Shown here: piece after piece, positions 49,478 to 64,000 of the stretch | How positions within the stretch are numbered: the first letter of the stretch is position 1 | Layout: every line of letters begins with the position of its first letter | Assembly: GCA_025890175.1 (NCBI GenBank) | Contig: JANPYM010000001.1 | Span: 5,078,294-5,142,293, forward strand | DNA length: 64,000 nucleotides | DNA from: Ciborinia camelliae | Lineage: Eukaryota > Ascomycota > Leotiomycetes > Helotiales > Sclerotiniaceae | Reading direction: 5' to 3' | Notes under the pieces: generated by a model | Databases searched by the model: none | Told to the model about the DNA's origin: nothing | What the model saw: the letters and a program-made list of their open reading frames with translations, nothing else | Made by a program: the position numbers and the translations under genes

Positions 49478-51745
49478 TATATATTTTAAAAAGTTTTTTA
49501 AATTTTTTTAAAAAAATATTTTTATATTAAATAATAATAATATATATTTATAATATTATTATTAAATTAAATTATTATAAAAAATTAAAAAATTATAAAT
49601 ATATATTAATAAAAAAATAAAATTAAATAATAATTAAATAATATTATATAATTTATATTTTTTTATAAAATATAAAATTTATATTAATATTAAAATATAT
49701 ATTACAATTTTGATTATTAAATATATTTACAAATATATTTTCAAAAATATAAATAAAATTATTTTAAATATTAATAATCCATTAATAAACAATAAAATTT
49801 ATTAATATATTTTTAATTAATATATTAATATTATTAAAATATATTAATAATTAATAAAATATAATATATATTAATATTATTTTTTTATAATTAAATTAAT
49901 AATTTATAAAAAAAAATAATAAATAATTTATTTCAAAAATTTAATTATTAATAAATTGATTATAAAAATAAAGATCAATTATATTATATTATTAAAATAA
50001 TTTTGATATAACAAAAATAATTTATATTATAAAAAAATATATATATATAATTAATAATATAAAAAAAAAAATATAAATTAATTTTTTTAATATTTTATAT
50101 TCAAACTTTTTTAAATTTATTATTTGAAATATTTTTAATAAAATTTAAAAATTAAAAAGAATTAAAAAAAATATTTTATTAATCAATTAATTATTAAAAA
50201 CAATTAGTTATATATATTATACAAATATATTTTCTAATAAAAAATATTATTTTTAATATTTTCTTATTATATTATTTAAAATTATATATTACAAAAATTT
50301 ATATATATATAATAATATTAAATATTTTATATTTCAAAAAAATTATATTATATATAATATTACAAATAATAATTAAAAATAAATAAATATTTTTAATAAA
50401 ACCAAAAAACTTTAATTAATAAATTAATTAAAAAAAATATTTATTTTAATTTTTAAAAATAAATTTATTTTAAATTTATTAAATATTTGGATTAAATTCA
50501 AAACAGATTTTATTGATTTAAATTTAATTCAAAATATAGTTAAACAAAAAATATAATTTTTATTAAATTTAATAAATTTTATAAACAATTATATTTTATA
50601 TTTAATATAAATAAATTTAACAAAAAACAATTTAATTATAATTTTAAAAAATAATAATTTTTTAATATTTTAATATAATTAAAATAATTATATAAAAAAT
50701 AATAATATATATATATTTAAAAAAAAATTTTAAAAATTTAATATTTTTTTTTTAATATTAAATATAAATTAATATTAAATATATAATATAATTATTAATA
50801 TTATTAAAAAAAACTTTATTATAATATATTTTTATTTTTAAAAATTAAAAGGAATATAGTAAAATTTATTTATATATTATAATATATTATTATTATTATA
50901 ATAAAAGTATATCGATTTTTTATATTATTTCTATAGAAATTATAATTTTTTTATTATTTGAAAATAATATTTTTTATTTATATTTTAAAATCTTTATTAA
51001 TTTTTTATTAAATTTAATTAATAATATTAAAAAACAAAATATTATAATACAAATATTATTAAAATATTTATTGATTATTTAAAATAAGATTGTAATGTAA
51101 TATAAAAAATATTTTGAATTAATATATAAATTATTTTATAATTTTATTAATTTTTTATAATAAAATTTTAATATATTTTTAATAAATAAAAAACTAATTA
51201 TTTTTAATAAAGATTTTATTAAAATTTTATTTATTATTTTTAAAAATTTTAAATATAATATTGTTAATATATTTATTTAAAATAATTAAATATAATCTTT
51301 ATTTCAAAAAATTAATTTATATACAAATATAAAAATAAATAATATAAATTAAAATAAATAAATAAACAAATTATTTAATTTAAAAATTAAATATCAAAAT
51401 TGATATATAATAATAATAATATTAATTATTATTATTTTTTGGATTTTATTTAAAAATTATATATTATCGATATTTTTATTAATAAAATCTTTTTTAAAAA
51501 TATATTTATTATAAATTTATATAAATATAATGATTTTTTTTATAAGGATTAATATATTATTATAATCAAAAATATTATAATTATTAAAATTAACAAATTA
51601 ATTATCAATTGATTATTAGGGAAATATAAAATTTTATTATTATATAATATTTAGAAAAATAAAAAAAAATTAATAAGAAAAGTGAATAACGATAATTTAT
51701 AAAAAATTTATAAATTATAAATTTATTTAAATTTTTGTTTATAAT
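49478..51745. other. AT-rich DNA leading into repeat X copy 2
   Basis: From about 51636 the sequence is collinear with 2340-2450. To the left no homologous partner is visible in the window because the corresponding part of copy 1 is replaced by the G element. No gene. Confidence 0.5.
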
Positions 51746-51946
51746 TGTCGCGATTTGGGGCACATAATCTTCGATCACGTAACTCCGCTAGCGGCAGCGC
51801 CGACCGTGTGCGGCCGTACCGCCTGCGTAGCGGGTGCATATAAGGATCGCGTATTTCGTATTCGATTTTAATATGTTTTATAATACAATTTATTTATTAT
51901 ATATTATTAATCAATAGTGATTTATCACCGAGTAACCGAACCAATA
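51746..51946 (+). mobile_element. Solo LTR, family R (201 bp), TSD ATAAT
   Basis: Starts TGTCGCGATTTGG and ends GAACCAATA, with ATAAT at 51741-51745 and 51947-51951. The second X copy carries it; copy 1 near 2450 is the empty site. The CA end has become TA, the expected RIP change, and the right half is mildly mutated. Confidence 0.9.
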
Positions 51947-52372
51947 ATAATATTAAAAATTAAAATAAATATATTTATAATATATTTGTAAAATATTTGA
52001 TTAAAAATAAAATTGTATAATAATTTTAAAATAATAATAATGAATATCAAATTATATATTTTGAAAATTATATTATTAAAAAACAATTTTTATAATATTA
52101 TAAAATATATTTTATATATAAATTTACAAAATTAGATTAAAAAATTATTATTTATATTTAATTATAAATAGTTTTTATTGAAATTATATTTTATAATAAT
52201 TATAAATAAATTTCAAAATTAAAAATTTAAATATATTAATATAAATTTGAAAAATTTATATTTTAATTATAATCAATTTTATATTATAATAATACAAAAT
52301 AAAGATTTATAATATTTTTATATATTATTATTTTTAAATAATAATAAAAAATTAAATAAAACAAATAATATT
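51947..52372. repeat. Repeat X copy 2, segment left of the G element
   Basis: Collinear with about 2455-2870. RIP-type differences only. Confidence 0.7.
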
Positions 52373-55300
52373 TATTATACGCATCATATAGAATCATGAA
52401 AGTGAAATTATAGATATACAATCTAATAAAAGAATTATACTGAAGAAAAAAGAATCCTTTTGAAAAAAGTATTATTTAATATAAATATTAATTATATAAT
52501 TATAATGATTATATAATTAATTATATAATTATTATATTAAACAAAGATTTTAACATAATATTATTTTCTTTTTTTAAAGATAAATATAAAACGCTAAAGA
52601 TATAAATCAATCCCGCTTTTTTTTATACTAATTTTTTTCATTTTTAGGCTTAAATTGGTTTGAATAAGTGATATAAAAAACCTTTATTTTTTTTTTTATA
52701 TATATAAAATCGAAAATATTATAATAAATATAATTAAAAGAATATTTTAATTATTAAATTTTGTATTATAATTATTTGTAATAAAATTTAAAATTCAAAA
52801 TATATTTTAATTTTTATTTTTTTTATTATTAATTATTATTAATATAATAGATTATTTTATATATTAATTATTATTAATATAATAGATTATTTTATATATT
52901 AATTAAATAAAAATTTTTTTGGATTATATTATAATATCGATATATAAAAAACATTATAATATTTTATATATTTTAATAAAATAAATTTGTAAAAAAAATT
53001 ATTAAATATTTTTTTAATCAAAAAAAAATTAATAAATTTATTTTTTAATTTAATAAAAAATTATTTAAATTTTAATTATTTAATATTTAAAAAAATAAAA
53101 TTGTTTATCTTAAATAATAATATCGAAATTCGTTTATTATTAACAAAATTTTTTATTTTGATTTAAACAAAATTTATTTTATTATAAAAAATATTTTATA
53201 CATTTTTTATTTATCAAATAATATTGAAGGCTTTTTTTTTATTTATAATTTTTTTAAAATTTTAATTTTAAAATATAATTAATTGAAAATTAAAATTTAT
53301 TTAAAAATTAAAATTTTTATTAACAAAAAATAAAAATATTTTTGTAATATTAAAAATAATATTATTTATTATAAATTTTGTAAATATAAATTATTTTATT
53401 TAATTGTTTTATTAATAAAATATATATATCCAAAAATATCGTTTCATTTTTTTATTAATATTTTTAATTTATTTATTTAATTCGAAATAATAAAATATAG
53501 ATTTATATTTCCAAATTTGCAAAATACAAAATAAATATTATTATAGTTTTAAAACAAACTACAATTTTTAATCAAAAACAATAAAATCGAATAATCTATA
53601 TAATTTGAAAATATATTAAATAATCAATTTAACTATTTTTTTAATAAATATTTTTTTATCGTTTATAAAATAAAATATAAAATATCGTTTTTTGATTATT
53701 CGATTAATTATAATTAATATTGTATTAAAATTAAAGTTTAATAATAATTTGATAACAAAATTTATAAATATATTTTGTTATAATTAAACAAAAATCGAAA
53801 ATAAATAAAATATATTTTAATAAATTTATTATAAATATTTAATTTTTTAATAAATATAATAATTATATATATATTATAAAACATTTTTATTTATATAAAA
53901 TTAATAATATTATTTTTTCAAAATTATTAAGATTTTAATATTATCAAAATAATTAATAATTAATTAATTATAAATCTTAATAATAATTTTTATTTATTAA
54001 TCTCTAAATTCTAAAATCCAAATTTTATATTTATAACAAAATAATCTATTATTTAAAATAAAACAAAATATTAAAAAAAAAATTTATTTTATTAAATATT
54101 GTTTTTTATTATTATTATAATTTATTTATAAAATTTATTATTATATTATATATTTAATATTATAAAATAAAAATTAAGATTTATTTTATTATAAAATAAA
54201 TTAAAAATATTTATAATATAAATTTCAAATTAAATATTCAAATAAATTTGATTATAATTTAAAACGATTTATTATTAATATTAAATTTTATCGTTTATTT
54301 TATTATATAAAAAGTTTTGAATTTATTAATTTAATATATTAATTTTGTTATTATTTTTTTTTAATTAATATATTATTTGAAAATTATAATTAACGAAAAA
54401 CATAATTTATCGGATTTATCGCTTAATAAGTTTTTTTATAATTATATAATATTAAAATATTTTATAATTAATAAATATATTTATTAAAATTTCGATTTTT
54501 TAAATATCGATTTTTTATTTTTTGAAATAATAAATAATAGTAAATAACTTTTTATTGTAAATTTTGTAATTATATTTAGTTGATATTATTTTTTTAGAAA
54601 AATAAATAATGGGATATAATTATTTATTATTTTTAATTTAAAAAAAAATATTTTTGATAATATAATTAAAAACGTTATATTTAATAAATACCTTTTTATT
54701 TTAATTAAAATGTATTAAAATAAAGATATAAATAATAATATTTTTTAATATTAAAAATATTTTTTTATAATTAAAGAATTTAATTAAAGCTAAATATTTT
54801 ATTAATTTTAATTCATAAATTAATTAATAATCTATAAATTCAAAAATATTTATTAATAAATTATTTATAGAAATTTATAAAACTTATAAAATAAAAAATA
54901 TTTTTTATATTTTTAAAATATTTTTAATTAAAAATAATCTAAATTTTTATAAAATTTATTTTAACTTTATTAATTAATAAAATTAAATTTAAAAATTTAA
55001 TTTTTTAAATAAAAAATTTATATTTTTTATTATTAATCTATAAATCAATTTTTTTAAAAATATCAAATATTTAATATATATAATTAATATATTTATTATA
55101 ACTTTTATTATAAATCAAAATATTGTTTATATAAACAAATACAAAAATATTTAAAAATTTTTAAAATATATTATTAATATAATATTAAAATATAATTGGT
55201 TTATTATATAATTTAAATAATATAATCTTGTAACAAAATAATCCAAATTTTATACAAAATATAATTAAATTTATATCTTTTTCAATTTTTATTCGAATTT

Positions 55301-58300
55301 AATTAAAAATATAATAAATATCAAATTTAATTATAAATTTTGATTTAATTATTTAAACTAAAATTTTATTAATTAAAAATAAAAAATAAACATTTTTTTT
55401 AATAATAAAATTAAATTTGTAATAATTAATATAAAATTATAATTTACCTTTAAATTTTCAAATAAATAAAATTAGAAATACAAAAATTGTTTTATTAAAT
55501 TTAATAAAAAAAATTTTTAAATTATTATTAATATATTTTTTAATAAAATTTAATTTTTTATTAAATATTTAAAATAATAATATATAATCAAATATATTAA
55601 ATTTATTAAATTTAATATAATAATTGAAATTATTATAAAAAAAAAGTTTATTTATTTTATTTTTTTTAAATATATTTAAATAATTATAATAATTAAATAA
55701 AATTTTTTTATATAAAGATTTTTTATTATTTTATTTAATTTTTATATTTTGTTATTAATATTTTTTGTTTATAATATTTATTATAAAAATAATAAAAATT
55801 TGAATATTTTTTTATTTTAAAATTGTTAAAAAAAAAATAATATTAATTATATTAATATATAATAAAATTAAATTTGTAAAAATAAAAACTAAATTATTAT
55901 TAAATATAAAAATTTTGATAATTTTTTATTTTAAAATAATTTTTAATATAAAATATATTATATTATTAATTTTTAAAAATATATTTTTTATTTTTATATT
56001 TTTTATTAAAAATATAGGTTTTAATTAGTTTTTCAAGAATTCGATTTTTGGTGTATCAAAATACAAATAAAATCCTAATTTGAAAAATATAAATTTTGTT
56101 TTAATATAAATTATAATTTTGTATTATTATATTTATTTATTTTTTATTAATATTTAATAAAATATATTTATAATATAAAATATTATAATATTAATATAAT
56201 TATATATTTAAATTTAAACAAATATCTTTTTATAATTAATTATAATTTTAAAAATTTTATTATTAAAAATCTTTATTTTATATAATTGAAATAAAAATAA
56301 AAATTTGATTTATTTTGTTTTGCAAATAAATATAATAATAGTTTTATTAATAAAATTTTTATTAAAATAATATATATTAAAAAAATTAATATTAATATCT
56401 TTATTTTTTTAAATAATTTATTAATAAATTTTATTATTTTGTTTATAAATATAAATCTAATAAATATAAAATTATGATTAATTAATATAAATCGGCAAAA
56501 CTATAATTTTAAGAAATTTATAAAATCGAATTATAATTGTATTATAATTTTTAATATATCTAAATCCAAATTCTTTTTTTTTTATAATATAATTTTATTT
56601 AATTTAAATATATTTTTTTTTATAAAACAATTTTTAATAAAATAATCAATTTTTTTGTAAATAAAATAAATACCCTTTATTTATAATTTTATTTATTTAA
56701 ATATAAAAATTTTGATTTTTTTTTTTAAATTCTAAACAATAAAATTAAAAGCATTCTTTTTTCCCTTAATTTTTTTTTTATATTTTATTTTACATTTTTT
56801 AATTATATTTAATTACTTAATATTTATAATTATTATATTAATTTTATATCTCAAATTTTAAATTATTATATATTTATATAAAAAAATTATAATTTATTTT
56901 ATATTTTTATTAATTTTATATTAAAAATTATTAATTATAATTTTTTTAATAAATTTAAATTTAATAAAAAATTATTAGAATTTTTTTTAAAATTAAACAA
57001 ATAATTATTTGTTTTAAAATAATTTATAATATTCAATTTAAATTATTTCAATTTTATTATTATTCCTATAAATTTGTATAAAAATTTCAAATATTTCTTT
57101 TATTAATATAAAAAAATTTAAATTATTAATTCAAAATCGAAATATAAAATAAATAATAACTTTATTATTAATCTATAATAATATATATATTATATAACCA
57201 ATTTATATATAAAAATTATTTATATTTAATTTTTGAATTATTTATAATTATCAAAATTTGTATTAAAAAATCTATCACTTATTTTTATTGATTTTAAATT
57301 TGATTAAATTAAAAAAGATTTGTATTAATTAATAAAAATAAAGATTAATTATAATTACAATAATTGTTTTTTTTATATTTTTTTTAAACTATTAAATAAT
57401 AATATTAAGATTAATAATTTTTTATTAATATTTTTTTTAAATAATAATAAACTTATTAATTTTTATATTAAAATTAAAAATTTATATATTTTAATCAAAA
57501 ATAATTAAAGCTTTATCTTTCACAATATTATCAAAATCAATAATAAAACTATCTATAATTTTGAATTCTTTTTTCAATTTAAAAATTAATATTTTTTAAT
57601 TATCATAAAACAAAATAAATTTATTATAAATTATTATTATATTATTATATTCTTAAAATATATTATTAATTTGAATAATCCTAAAGATCAATTTTTTTAA
57701 GTTAAATTTCTTTAATTTCTCAATTTTTTTGAATTTTTTAAATTGAAAAATAATATTAAATTTGTTTTTTTTTTAAAAAAAAATTATATTAAATATAAAT
57801 CCTATTATTATTAATAATATTATCAAATAAAAGCATAATTATAATAAAATTAAGATTATATACAATAAACAATACAATATATTTATTTATCAATAAATTA
57901 TAATTGTTTTATATTAAAAGGAAAGTTTTTGATAATTAAAAAAAATATATTTGATTAATTATTATTTTATTGAAAAAATATATTATATTAAAAAACAATT
58001 TAATTTCAAATTAATAATATATAAAAACAAATAAAGAAATTGTTTTATTATTAACAAAACGAATTTTTTGTTTTAGCTTAAAAATAAACATAAAATCTAT
58101 TACAATCTATTCAAAAATAAATATAAATAAATATTTAATTAATCACATATAAATATAATTAATATTCAAATAAATATTTTGCAATATAAAATTTATTATA
58201 ATCTATTCAAAAATAAATATAAATAAATATTTAGTTAATAATATAAAAATACAATTGATATTTTAATAAATACCTCGCAATATAAAGTTTATCGTTATTT

Positions 58301-58844
58301 AATAATCTAAATAATTTATTTATACTAAAATTCTAATTTATAAAACTATTATTATTACAAATTATTATAAATCTATATTTCATAAAAACCTTATTATAAC
58401 ACCCCAAAACCATTTTGTATTTTAATATATCATAAAAACTTTATTATAATATCCCCAAACTATTTTATAAAATTATAAAATCGATATTATCGCAATTTAT
58501 TGTAAATCTATATTTTTCTAATCAATTTAAATATTTATAAATATTCAAATAATTATTAACAAATATTTTCAAAAATATAAACTTTGAAATACAAAATTGT
58601 TTTATAAACTTTTTATATCTTTTATAAAGATATAAAATAAAATAAGTATAGTTCTTATATTATACATATTATATAAAATTATAAAAATAAAATTATAAAT
58701 ATATAATCTAATAAAAAAATTATACTAAAAAGAAAAAAATCTCTTAGAAAAAGTACTATCTAATATAAACGTTGATCATATAACCATAATAATTACGTGA
58801 TCAATCACGTAACTGTTATACTAGACAGGGGCCTTGGCGTAATA
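52373..58844 (+). mobile_element. Complete RIP-decayed LTR retrotransposon, family G (6.47 kb), TSD ATATT
   Basis: The ends are RIPed to TATTATACG and GGCGTAATA (ancestral TGTCATACG and GGCGTGACA), with ATATT at 52368-52372 and 58845-58849. The 3' LTR is 58658-58844. Collinear throughout with 19552-26178; a 38-bp block near 52829-52904 is tandemly duplicated here. No open frames. Inserted in repeat X, which resumes after 58849. Confidence 0.9.
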
Positions 58845-58849
58845 ATATT

Positions 58850-60400
58850 ATATAACCAAAAATATTAAAAAATATTAATAATTAATAATATATTTAAATA
58901 AATTTTTTAATAAAACTTTTTAATATATATTATATTTTCTTTTTATATTTTTAAATCAAATTATTTGTTTATATAATTAACCATTAAAAGATTTTTATAT
59001 AATTTAAAAAAAAAAACAATTATAATTCAAATAACAAATATATAACCCATTTTTTATTCTTTTTTCTTCTTCATTCTTTTTTTCCAACTTTTATTTACTT
59101 TTTAATTTATTTCAATTATATACCATAATATCATCATTATAATATTATTAAAATCTTATTTTATCCCAAAATAACAAACTAATATATATATACTCAAAAC
59201 CTTCCTTTTACTTTTATCAAAAATAATCAATAAAAACCTATTATTATCTTTTTTATTTTTATTATTAATACTAATATTAATATTAATATTATTATTACTC
59301 TTACTTCTACTTCTACTTTCATTATCCTATCTCACCATTATCATTTTATCACCTTTTATTATTCCACATTTATCAATCTTATCAACAAAAAAAATAATAT
59401 TATCAATCTTATTATTAATAATAATAATTATAATAATTCCAATATACTTATTAAAATTCAATCTTTTTTAATTTTATAAAACCATATTATTTTAAATATT
59501 TTATAAAAAAATATTAAATTTTTTATATTTATTTAAAAAAAAATATATTAAATAAATTTATAATTAATTAATTATTATTTTTTAATTAATAATTTATAAT
59601 ATATTAAAATTTAATAAAAATTTTATATTATTAAATATTAAAATAATCCCAAATTATTTTTAATTTTTTTTTAATAAAACCAATTTATATTATAATTTTT
59701 CAAAAATAATTATTAAAATTTAAAATTTTTTTTTAAAATAATTTTTAAATTAAAAATATAAATAATATTATTATAAAATATATTTAATTAAAAAAATTTA
59801 TAATACATATTTACAAATATATTTAAATTTATTATATAAATCAAAATTATTTTAATTATTTATTTTTATTTTATATTTTTAATAAAATATAAAAATTATA
59901 ATATAAATATATTACAAATAAAGCGAATTTGCAAATTAAATATATAATATTAATTTAAAAATATTTTAAAAAGTTTTTTTTTGTAATTATTTAATATATA
60001 TTATAATAAATTTAAATAAAATAAAAAATGAAAAAATTTATATATAAATAAAATAAATTTGAATTTTTTAAAAAAAAAAATTAATTGAATTATTAAATAT
60101 TATTATCAAATTATAATTAATATTATTTAAATAATAAAATAAATTATATTATAATATATTTAATATTTTTAATAATATATAATTCAAAGTTTAATTTTTT
60201 TGAAAATATAAATTTTAAGATTTAATATTTTTGGTAATATAATATTTAGAATATTTTTAAAAATATAAAAATTATTAAAAAACAAAATAATATTTGAAAA
60301 TTGATATAAATTAATTAAAAAATATATATAAAAATTTATACAAAAATATTAAATTTTAGAAATATTTAATTAATTTATAAGATTCTATAAACTATATAGT
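58850..60400. repeat. Repeat X copy 2, segment right of the G element
   Basis: Collinear with about 2868-4559. Within it, 58991-59922 lacks any G on the + strand although copy 1 has many, a one-strand RIP pattern. The C solo LTR present in copy 1 is absent near 60017. Confidence 0.7.
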
Positions 60401-60507
60401 ATAAACTATAAGGGAAATTGTAAAGGGTTGTAGCTAATAATAATAGTTGAGTTTATAGTAAAGGTTATTATTATTGATTGGCCTGAATGGCCGTACTTAA
60501 AGCTCGT
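60401..60507 (-). mobile_element. Foldback element F (107 bp), mostly RIPed copy
   Basis: Same position at the end of X as the copy at 4560-4666. Arms CTAATAATAATAG and GTTATTATTATTG are still visible, ending AAGCTCGT. Confidence 0.7.
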
Positions 60508-61121
60508 AATTTAAAATTAAAAATTGATATTTAATAAAAATAAAAAATAAAAAAGAAATAAAAAAGAAATAAAAAAGAAATAATAATAAATTAATAATAA
60601 CAAAAAAAAGAAATAATTATTTACTAAATAAACAAATAATTAATAACTTTTTATTATAATATTTTAATAATTATAATATATATATATATTTATTATAATA
60701 ATTATATAATAATTATATAATATATAATAAAGATTACAAATAATTATAAAAGAAAAAAATGATTAATTTGATAAATAAAATTATTATAACAATAATTACT
60801 ATATTATATATTAAATATTTTATATTTTTTATATTTATATAAATATAATAAATTATTATAATTTTAAATTTATAAATTATTTAAAATATTTTATATTTCT
60901 ATTTTTAGTTTTATTTTATATTTTATATTAAATAAATATTTTTAAAAATCAAATATAAAGTTTAATTTTAAAAATAATAAATAAAAAAAAAGAAATATAA
61001 TATTTTATATATTATAAATAAAAAAGATAATTTTTTTAAATAAATATAATATTATAATAAACGATTATTAATATCATATAGTTAAAAAAAAAACAAAAAA
61101 CAATAGGAACAAAAAAAGCAA
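60508..61121. other. AT-rich DNA, short AAGAAATAA-type repeats
   Basis: A few AAAAAGAAATAA units near 60548-60585. Otherwise nothing recognised. Confidence 0.6.
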
Positions 61122-61226
61122 ATCTCTAACATACATATTTTAAAACACTGAATTGATTATGTAAGCCCTGGAACTGACTGATGCGGATTGGCTGAAAAAA
61201 GTACGTAAAGGTCTGTGCGGGAACAT
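61122..61226 (-). repeat. Dispersed repeat V, complete unmutated copy
   Basis: Read on the minus strand it runs TGTTCCCGCACAGACC, then CAGCCAATCCGCATCAG and CATAATCAATTCAGTG, to GTTAGAGATT. Best-preserved copy. Confidence 0.8.
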
Positions 61227-64000
61227 CAAAATCAAAAAACATTCAAATAAAAAGTATTATTCAACTGTTAAGGTAGAAAATACAAGGAATCAACTAGATC
61301 AATATTGGCCTAAAGACTTTTTATTATTTTTTAAATAAAATTTTTATTATTTTTTTAAATAGCCGGCGGTGTATTATCAATTATTGTTTAAGCAATAATG
61401 TTCTATTTAATATAAAGTTTTGTATATTTTTAAAATCTTTTTTGTTTAATTATAAAAATCTGTTTTTATATATATTAAATAATTTAAGAATTAAATATTA
61501 CACCAAAAATTCACCGTTAATTAATATCAAACGTTAACAATTGTTAATATATTGGCTTCAAGTCTGAATTTTATATTTAAATATTTTTTTTATTTTTTTT
61601 ATTTTTGGATTTATAATAAAACCTTTCTTTTTAAAATATTTTGTTTAAAAAATTTTATTTATTAAAACTTATTATTTATATATATTAAAACATTTTTTTG
61701 ATTTATATTTTTACAACTATTTTTTTATACAAATAACAGTTTTTAAATAATAATTTATTTTCTAATAATTTAGAATTTATATTATTAATAAAATATTGAT
61801 TTTGAATAAAGTATATTTTGATATTATATATTTATACCGTTTTGTTTTTTTTGATTTGTTAAAAATTTTATAAATATTTAATAAACATTGATTAGGTATT
61901 ATAAATTACTTTAATAATTTTATTTTTGAAATTTTATATTTAAAGTTTTTTTTTTAATATAAAAAAAAAGATTTTTATTAATTTTTTTATTAAATAATTA
62001 AATTTTATATTTTTTGTTGTTTGAAATATTTATATTTTTTTTGTTTTTATAATTCAAAATTCGAATTTTTAGTTTTTATTAATATCATTTTTTATATTTT
62101 TTTATATTTTTTTTTATCTTTTTTATAACAATTATTTAATATTTTATAAATATTTTTGTAATTTTTATTAAATCTATTTGTTTTTATTATACAAAATTAA
62201 TCAATTTTTATAAGATTAAAAAAGTATTAATAAAAAATAATATTATAAATTAAAAATATTTGTTTTTTAATAATTTTTTATTATTATATAATAAATATAT
62301 TTATAAAAAAAGGTTTTATAATTTATTTTTTGAATAATTTTATTTTAATATTAATTAATTGTTTTATTATTAATAAAAATATAATAATACAAAATTAGAT
62401 TTTATTAAAAAAAAATATATAAAATTGTTTTGTTTTTTATTAAAAAAAATATATTTTAATTGTTTTTATTATAATTTATAAAATAAAATATATTAATTTA
62501 GTATATAAGTTTTATAATATAAAAAAAACTATTATAATTGTAATATTTTTTTTTTTTAGTATAAATATAATTTTAATAAATTTATTAAATATTTATTAAT
62601 ATTTTGTAAATTATTTTTTATATATTTATCAATTATTAATTAATATATATAAATATATTTTTTTTTTTAATTAAAAAAACTAAAAATATAAATATTAAAG
62701 ATATATTAAATTTTAATTTAAATAATAGGTGTTTATTAAAGAAAAAGGCAAAAGTTTTTATTATAATTATTTTTTTTGTTTTTTTTGTTTTTTTTTGTTT
62801 TTATAAAGGGGAGGAAAAAAAAGGTTGTTGTGAAAGGTAAAAAAAAGATTATTTTAAAAAATAATGTTTTTGTTTAGAATTTTTGTTTTTGTTTTTTGAA
62901 AAAAATTTAAATTTTTTAAAAACTAAATTTTAAATTGTTTTTCAATAATAATTAATAAAAAAATAATTTTTTTAAGTTGAAATTTTTAAAAATTAAATTT
63001 TTTAAATTTTTTTAATTATTTTTAAAATTTTTTAATTTTTGAATTATTTATTTTATTTTAATTTTTTATAGTTTTTTAAATATTAAATAATTAATATATA
63101 TATATTTTTTTTTTAAAATATAAAATTTATAAATTTTTTTGGAATATTATTTTTAATTCTTTTTTATTTTTTAATTTTAATTTTTTTAATAATATAAATA
63201 TAAATATAAATAAAAATATTATTATTTAATAAATAATTAATTTTTAATATATATTAAAAATTAATTATTTTTTTTTAAAATCTCAATCTTTTAATTTTAT
63301 TTTATTTTTTAATAAAAATTTATTATTAAACATTTATTTTTTATTATTAATTAACAATAATCCTTTATTTAAACTTTATACTTTCTATAAATCTCAATAA
63401 TATATTATTAAAAAAAATTAATATATATATAATTTGTTTTATTAATCTTTAAAATCTTTTTTTAATAATAATTTAAATATTATTAACAAAAATAATTTTT
63501 TTTATTCAAAATTATTTAATAATAATAAAAAAAATACAAAATCTTTTAATAATATAATAATATAAATAAATAAATACTTTTATTTATATTTCTTTTTTTT
63601 GAATATAATTTTATTATTAATTAATTAATAAACTTTGATTTTTGATTATTAAACTTTATAATAATATACAAATTTTTATAATTATTTTAATTTATAATAT
63701 TTTTGTAATAATATATAAATTATTTAAAATTGTTTCGATTTATAATATTTTTATAATAATATATAAATTATTTAAAATTATTTTTATTTACAATATTTTT
63801 ATAATAATATATAAATTATTCAAAATTGTTTTTATTTATAATATATTTATTTGTTTTTATTAATATTATATTAACAATATTTTTTTATTAAAATAATTAT
63901 TTAAAATTATATTCAAATTTTGAACATTTTTTTTAATTTTTATATATTTTTAAATAAAATATAATTTTTTTATTAAATTAAATATTATATTCCTTTTTTT
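61227..64000. other. AT-rich DNA with one lightly mutated patch and a 48-bp tandem repeat
   Basis: 61240-61400 keeps moderate GC (for example TATTGGCCTAAAGAC, AGCCGGCGGTG) but no frame. A related TATTGGCTTCAAGTC occurs near 61550. 62790-62850 is G-rich and C-poor. From 63690 to about 63850 a 48-bp unit (ATAATATTTTTATAATAAT...) repeats about three times and gives an isoleucine/tyrosine-rich frame that is not a gene. Confidence 0.5.

Noticed and set aside
48844..51946. The two family R copies as terminal repeats of one DNA transposon
   Set aside because: Each has its own different 5-bp duplication and LTR-type ends, so they inserted independently.
52373..58844. Surviving gag-pol reading frames in the G and C elements
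   Set aside because: No long frame remains on either strand, and RIP stops are everywhere. The superfamily cannot be proved from this window.

Overview
The window looks like nuclear DNA of a filamentous ascomycete. It is extremely AT-rich, and repeat copies differ from each other almost only by C-to-T and G-to-A changes, which is the signature of repeat-induced point mutation (RIP). The one convincing gene has a fungal-type start context, a 68-nt intron and encodes a small cysteine-rich secreted protein. The picture of an effector-like gene in a small balanced-GC island inside RIP-decayed retrotransposons fits plant-associated Pezizomycotina with AT-isochore genomes. I cannot name the species.

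Layout. 1-2334: minus-strand end of a gypsy-sized LTR element (family G here), carrying a solo LTR of family T. 2340-4559: an older AT-rich repeat (X) with a family C solo LTR, ending in a 107-bp foldback element. 4705-12340: a balanced-GC island split by an inverted-repeat element, itself split by nested minus-strand family C elements (5575-10832). The gene is at 11507-11877 in the right half of the island. 12182-15976: foldbacks, five minisatellite arrays and about 2.3 kb almost without G on the + strand. 16153-16425: a second T solo LTR. 16989-34172: one family C element with target-site duplication AATAT, into which at least six further insertions have gone (a 122-bp mini-LTR, a C solo LTR, a 490-bp TIR element, a complete G element holding its own solo LTR, a T solo LTR and a complete C element). 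35308-35730: a perfect ATT array. 35731-44794: AT-rich DNA with no gene. 44795-46338: a foldback next to a TIR-bounded element. 46339-60507: a second copy of X with two GC-rich solo LTRs, a G solo LTR and a complete G element at 52373-58844. 60508-64000: AT-rich DNA.

Most insertions are supported by exact 5-bp target-site duplications, so the nesting order can be read from the sequence. Family names (G, C, T, X) are local labels. Assignment of C and G to Copia and Gypsy is only a guess from size, because RIP has removed all reading frames. No rRNA gene, complete tRNA gene or CRISPR array was found. Two runs of ten N mark assembly gaps (10905-10914, 47197-47206).
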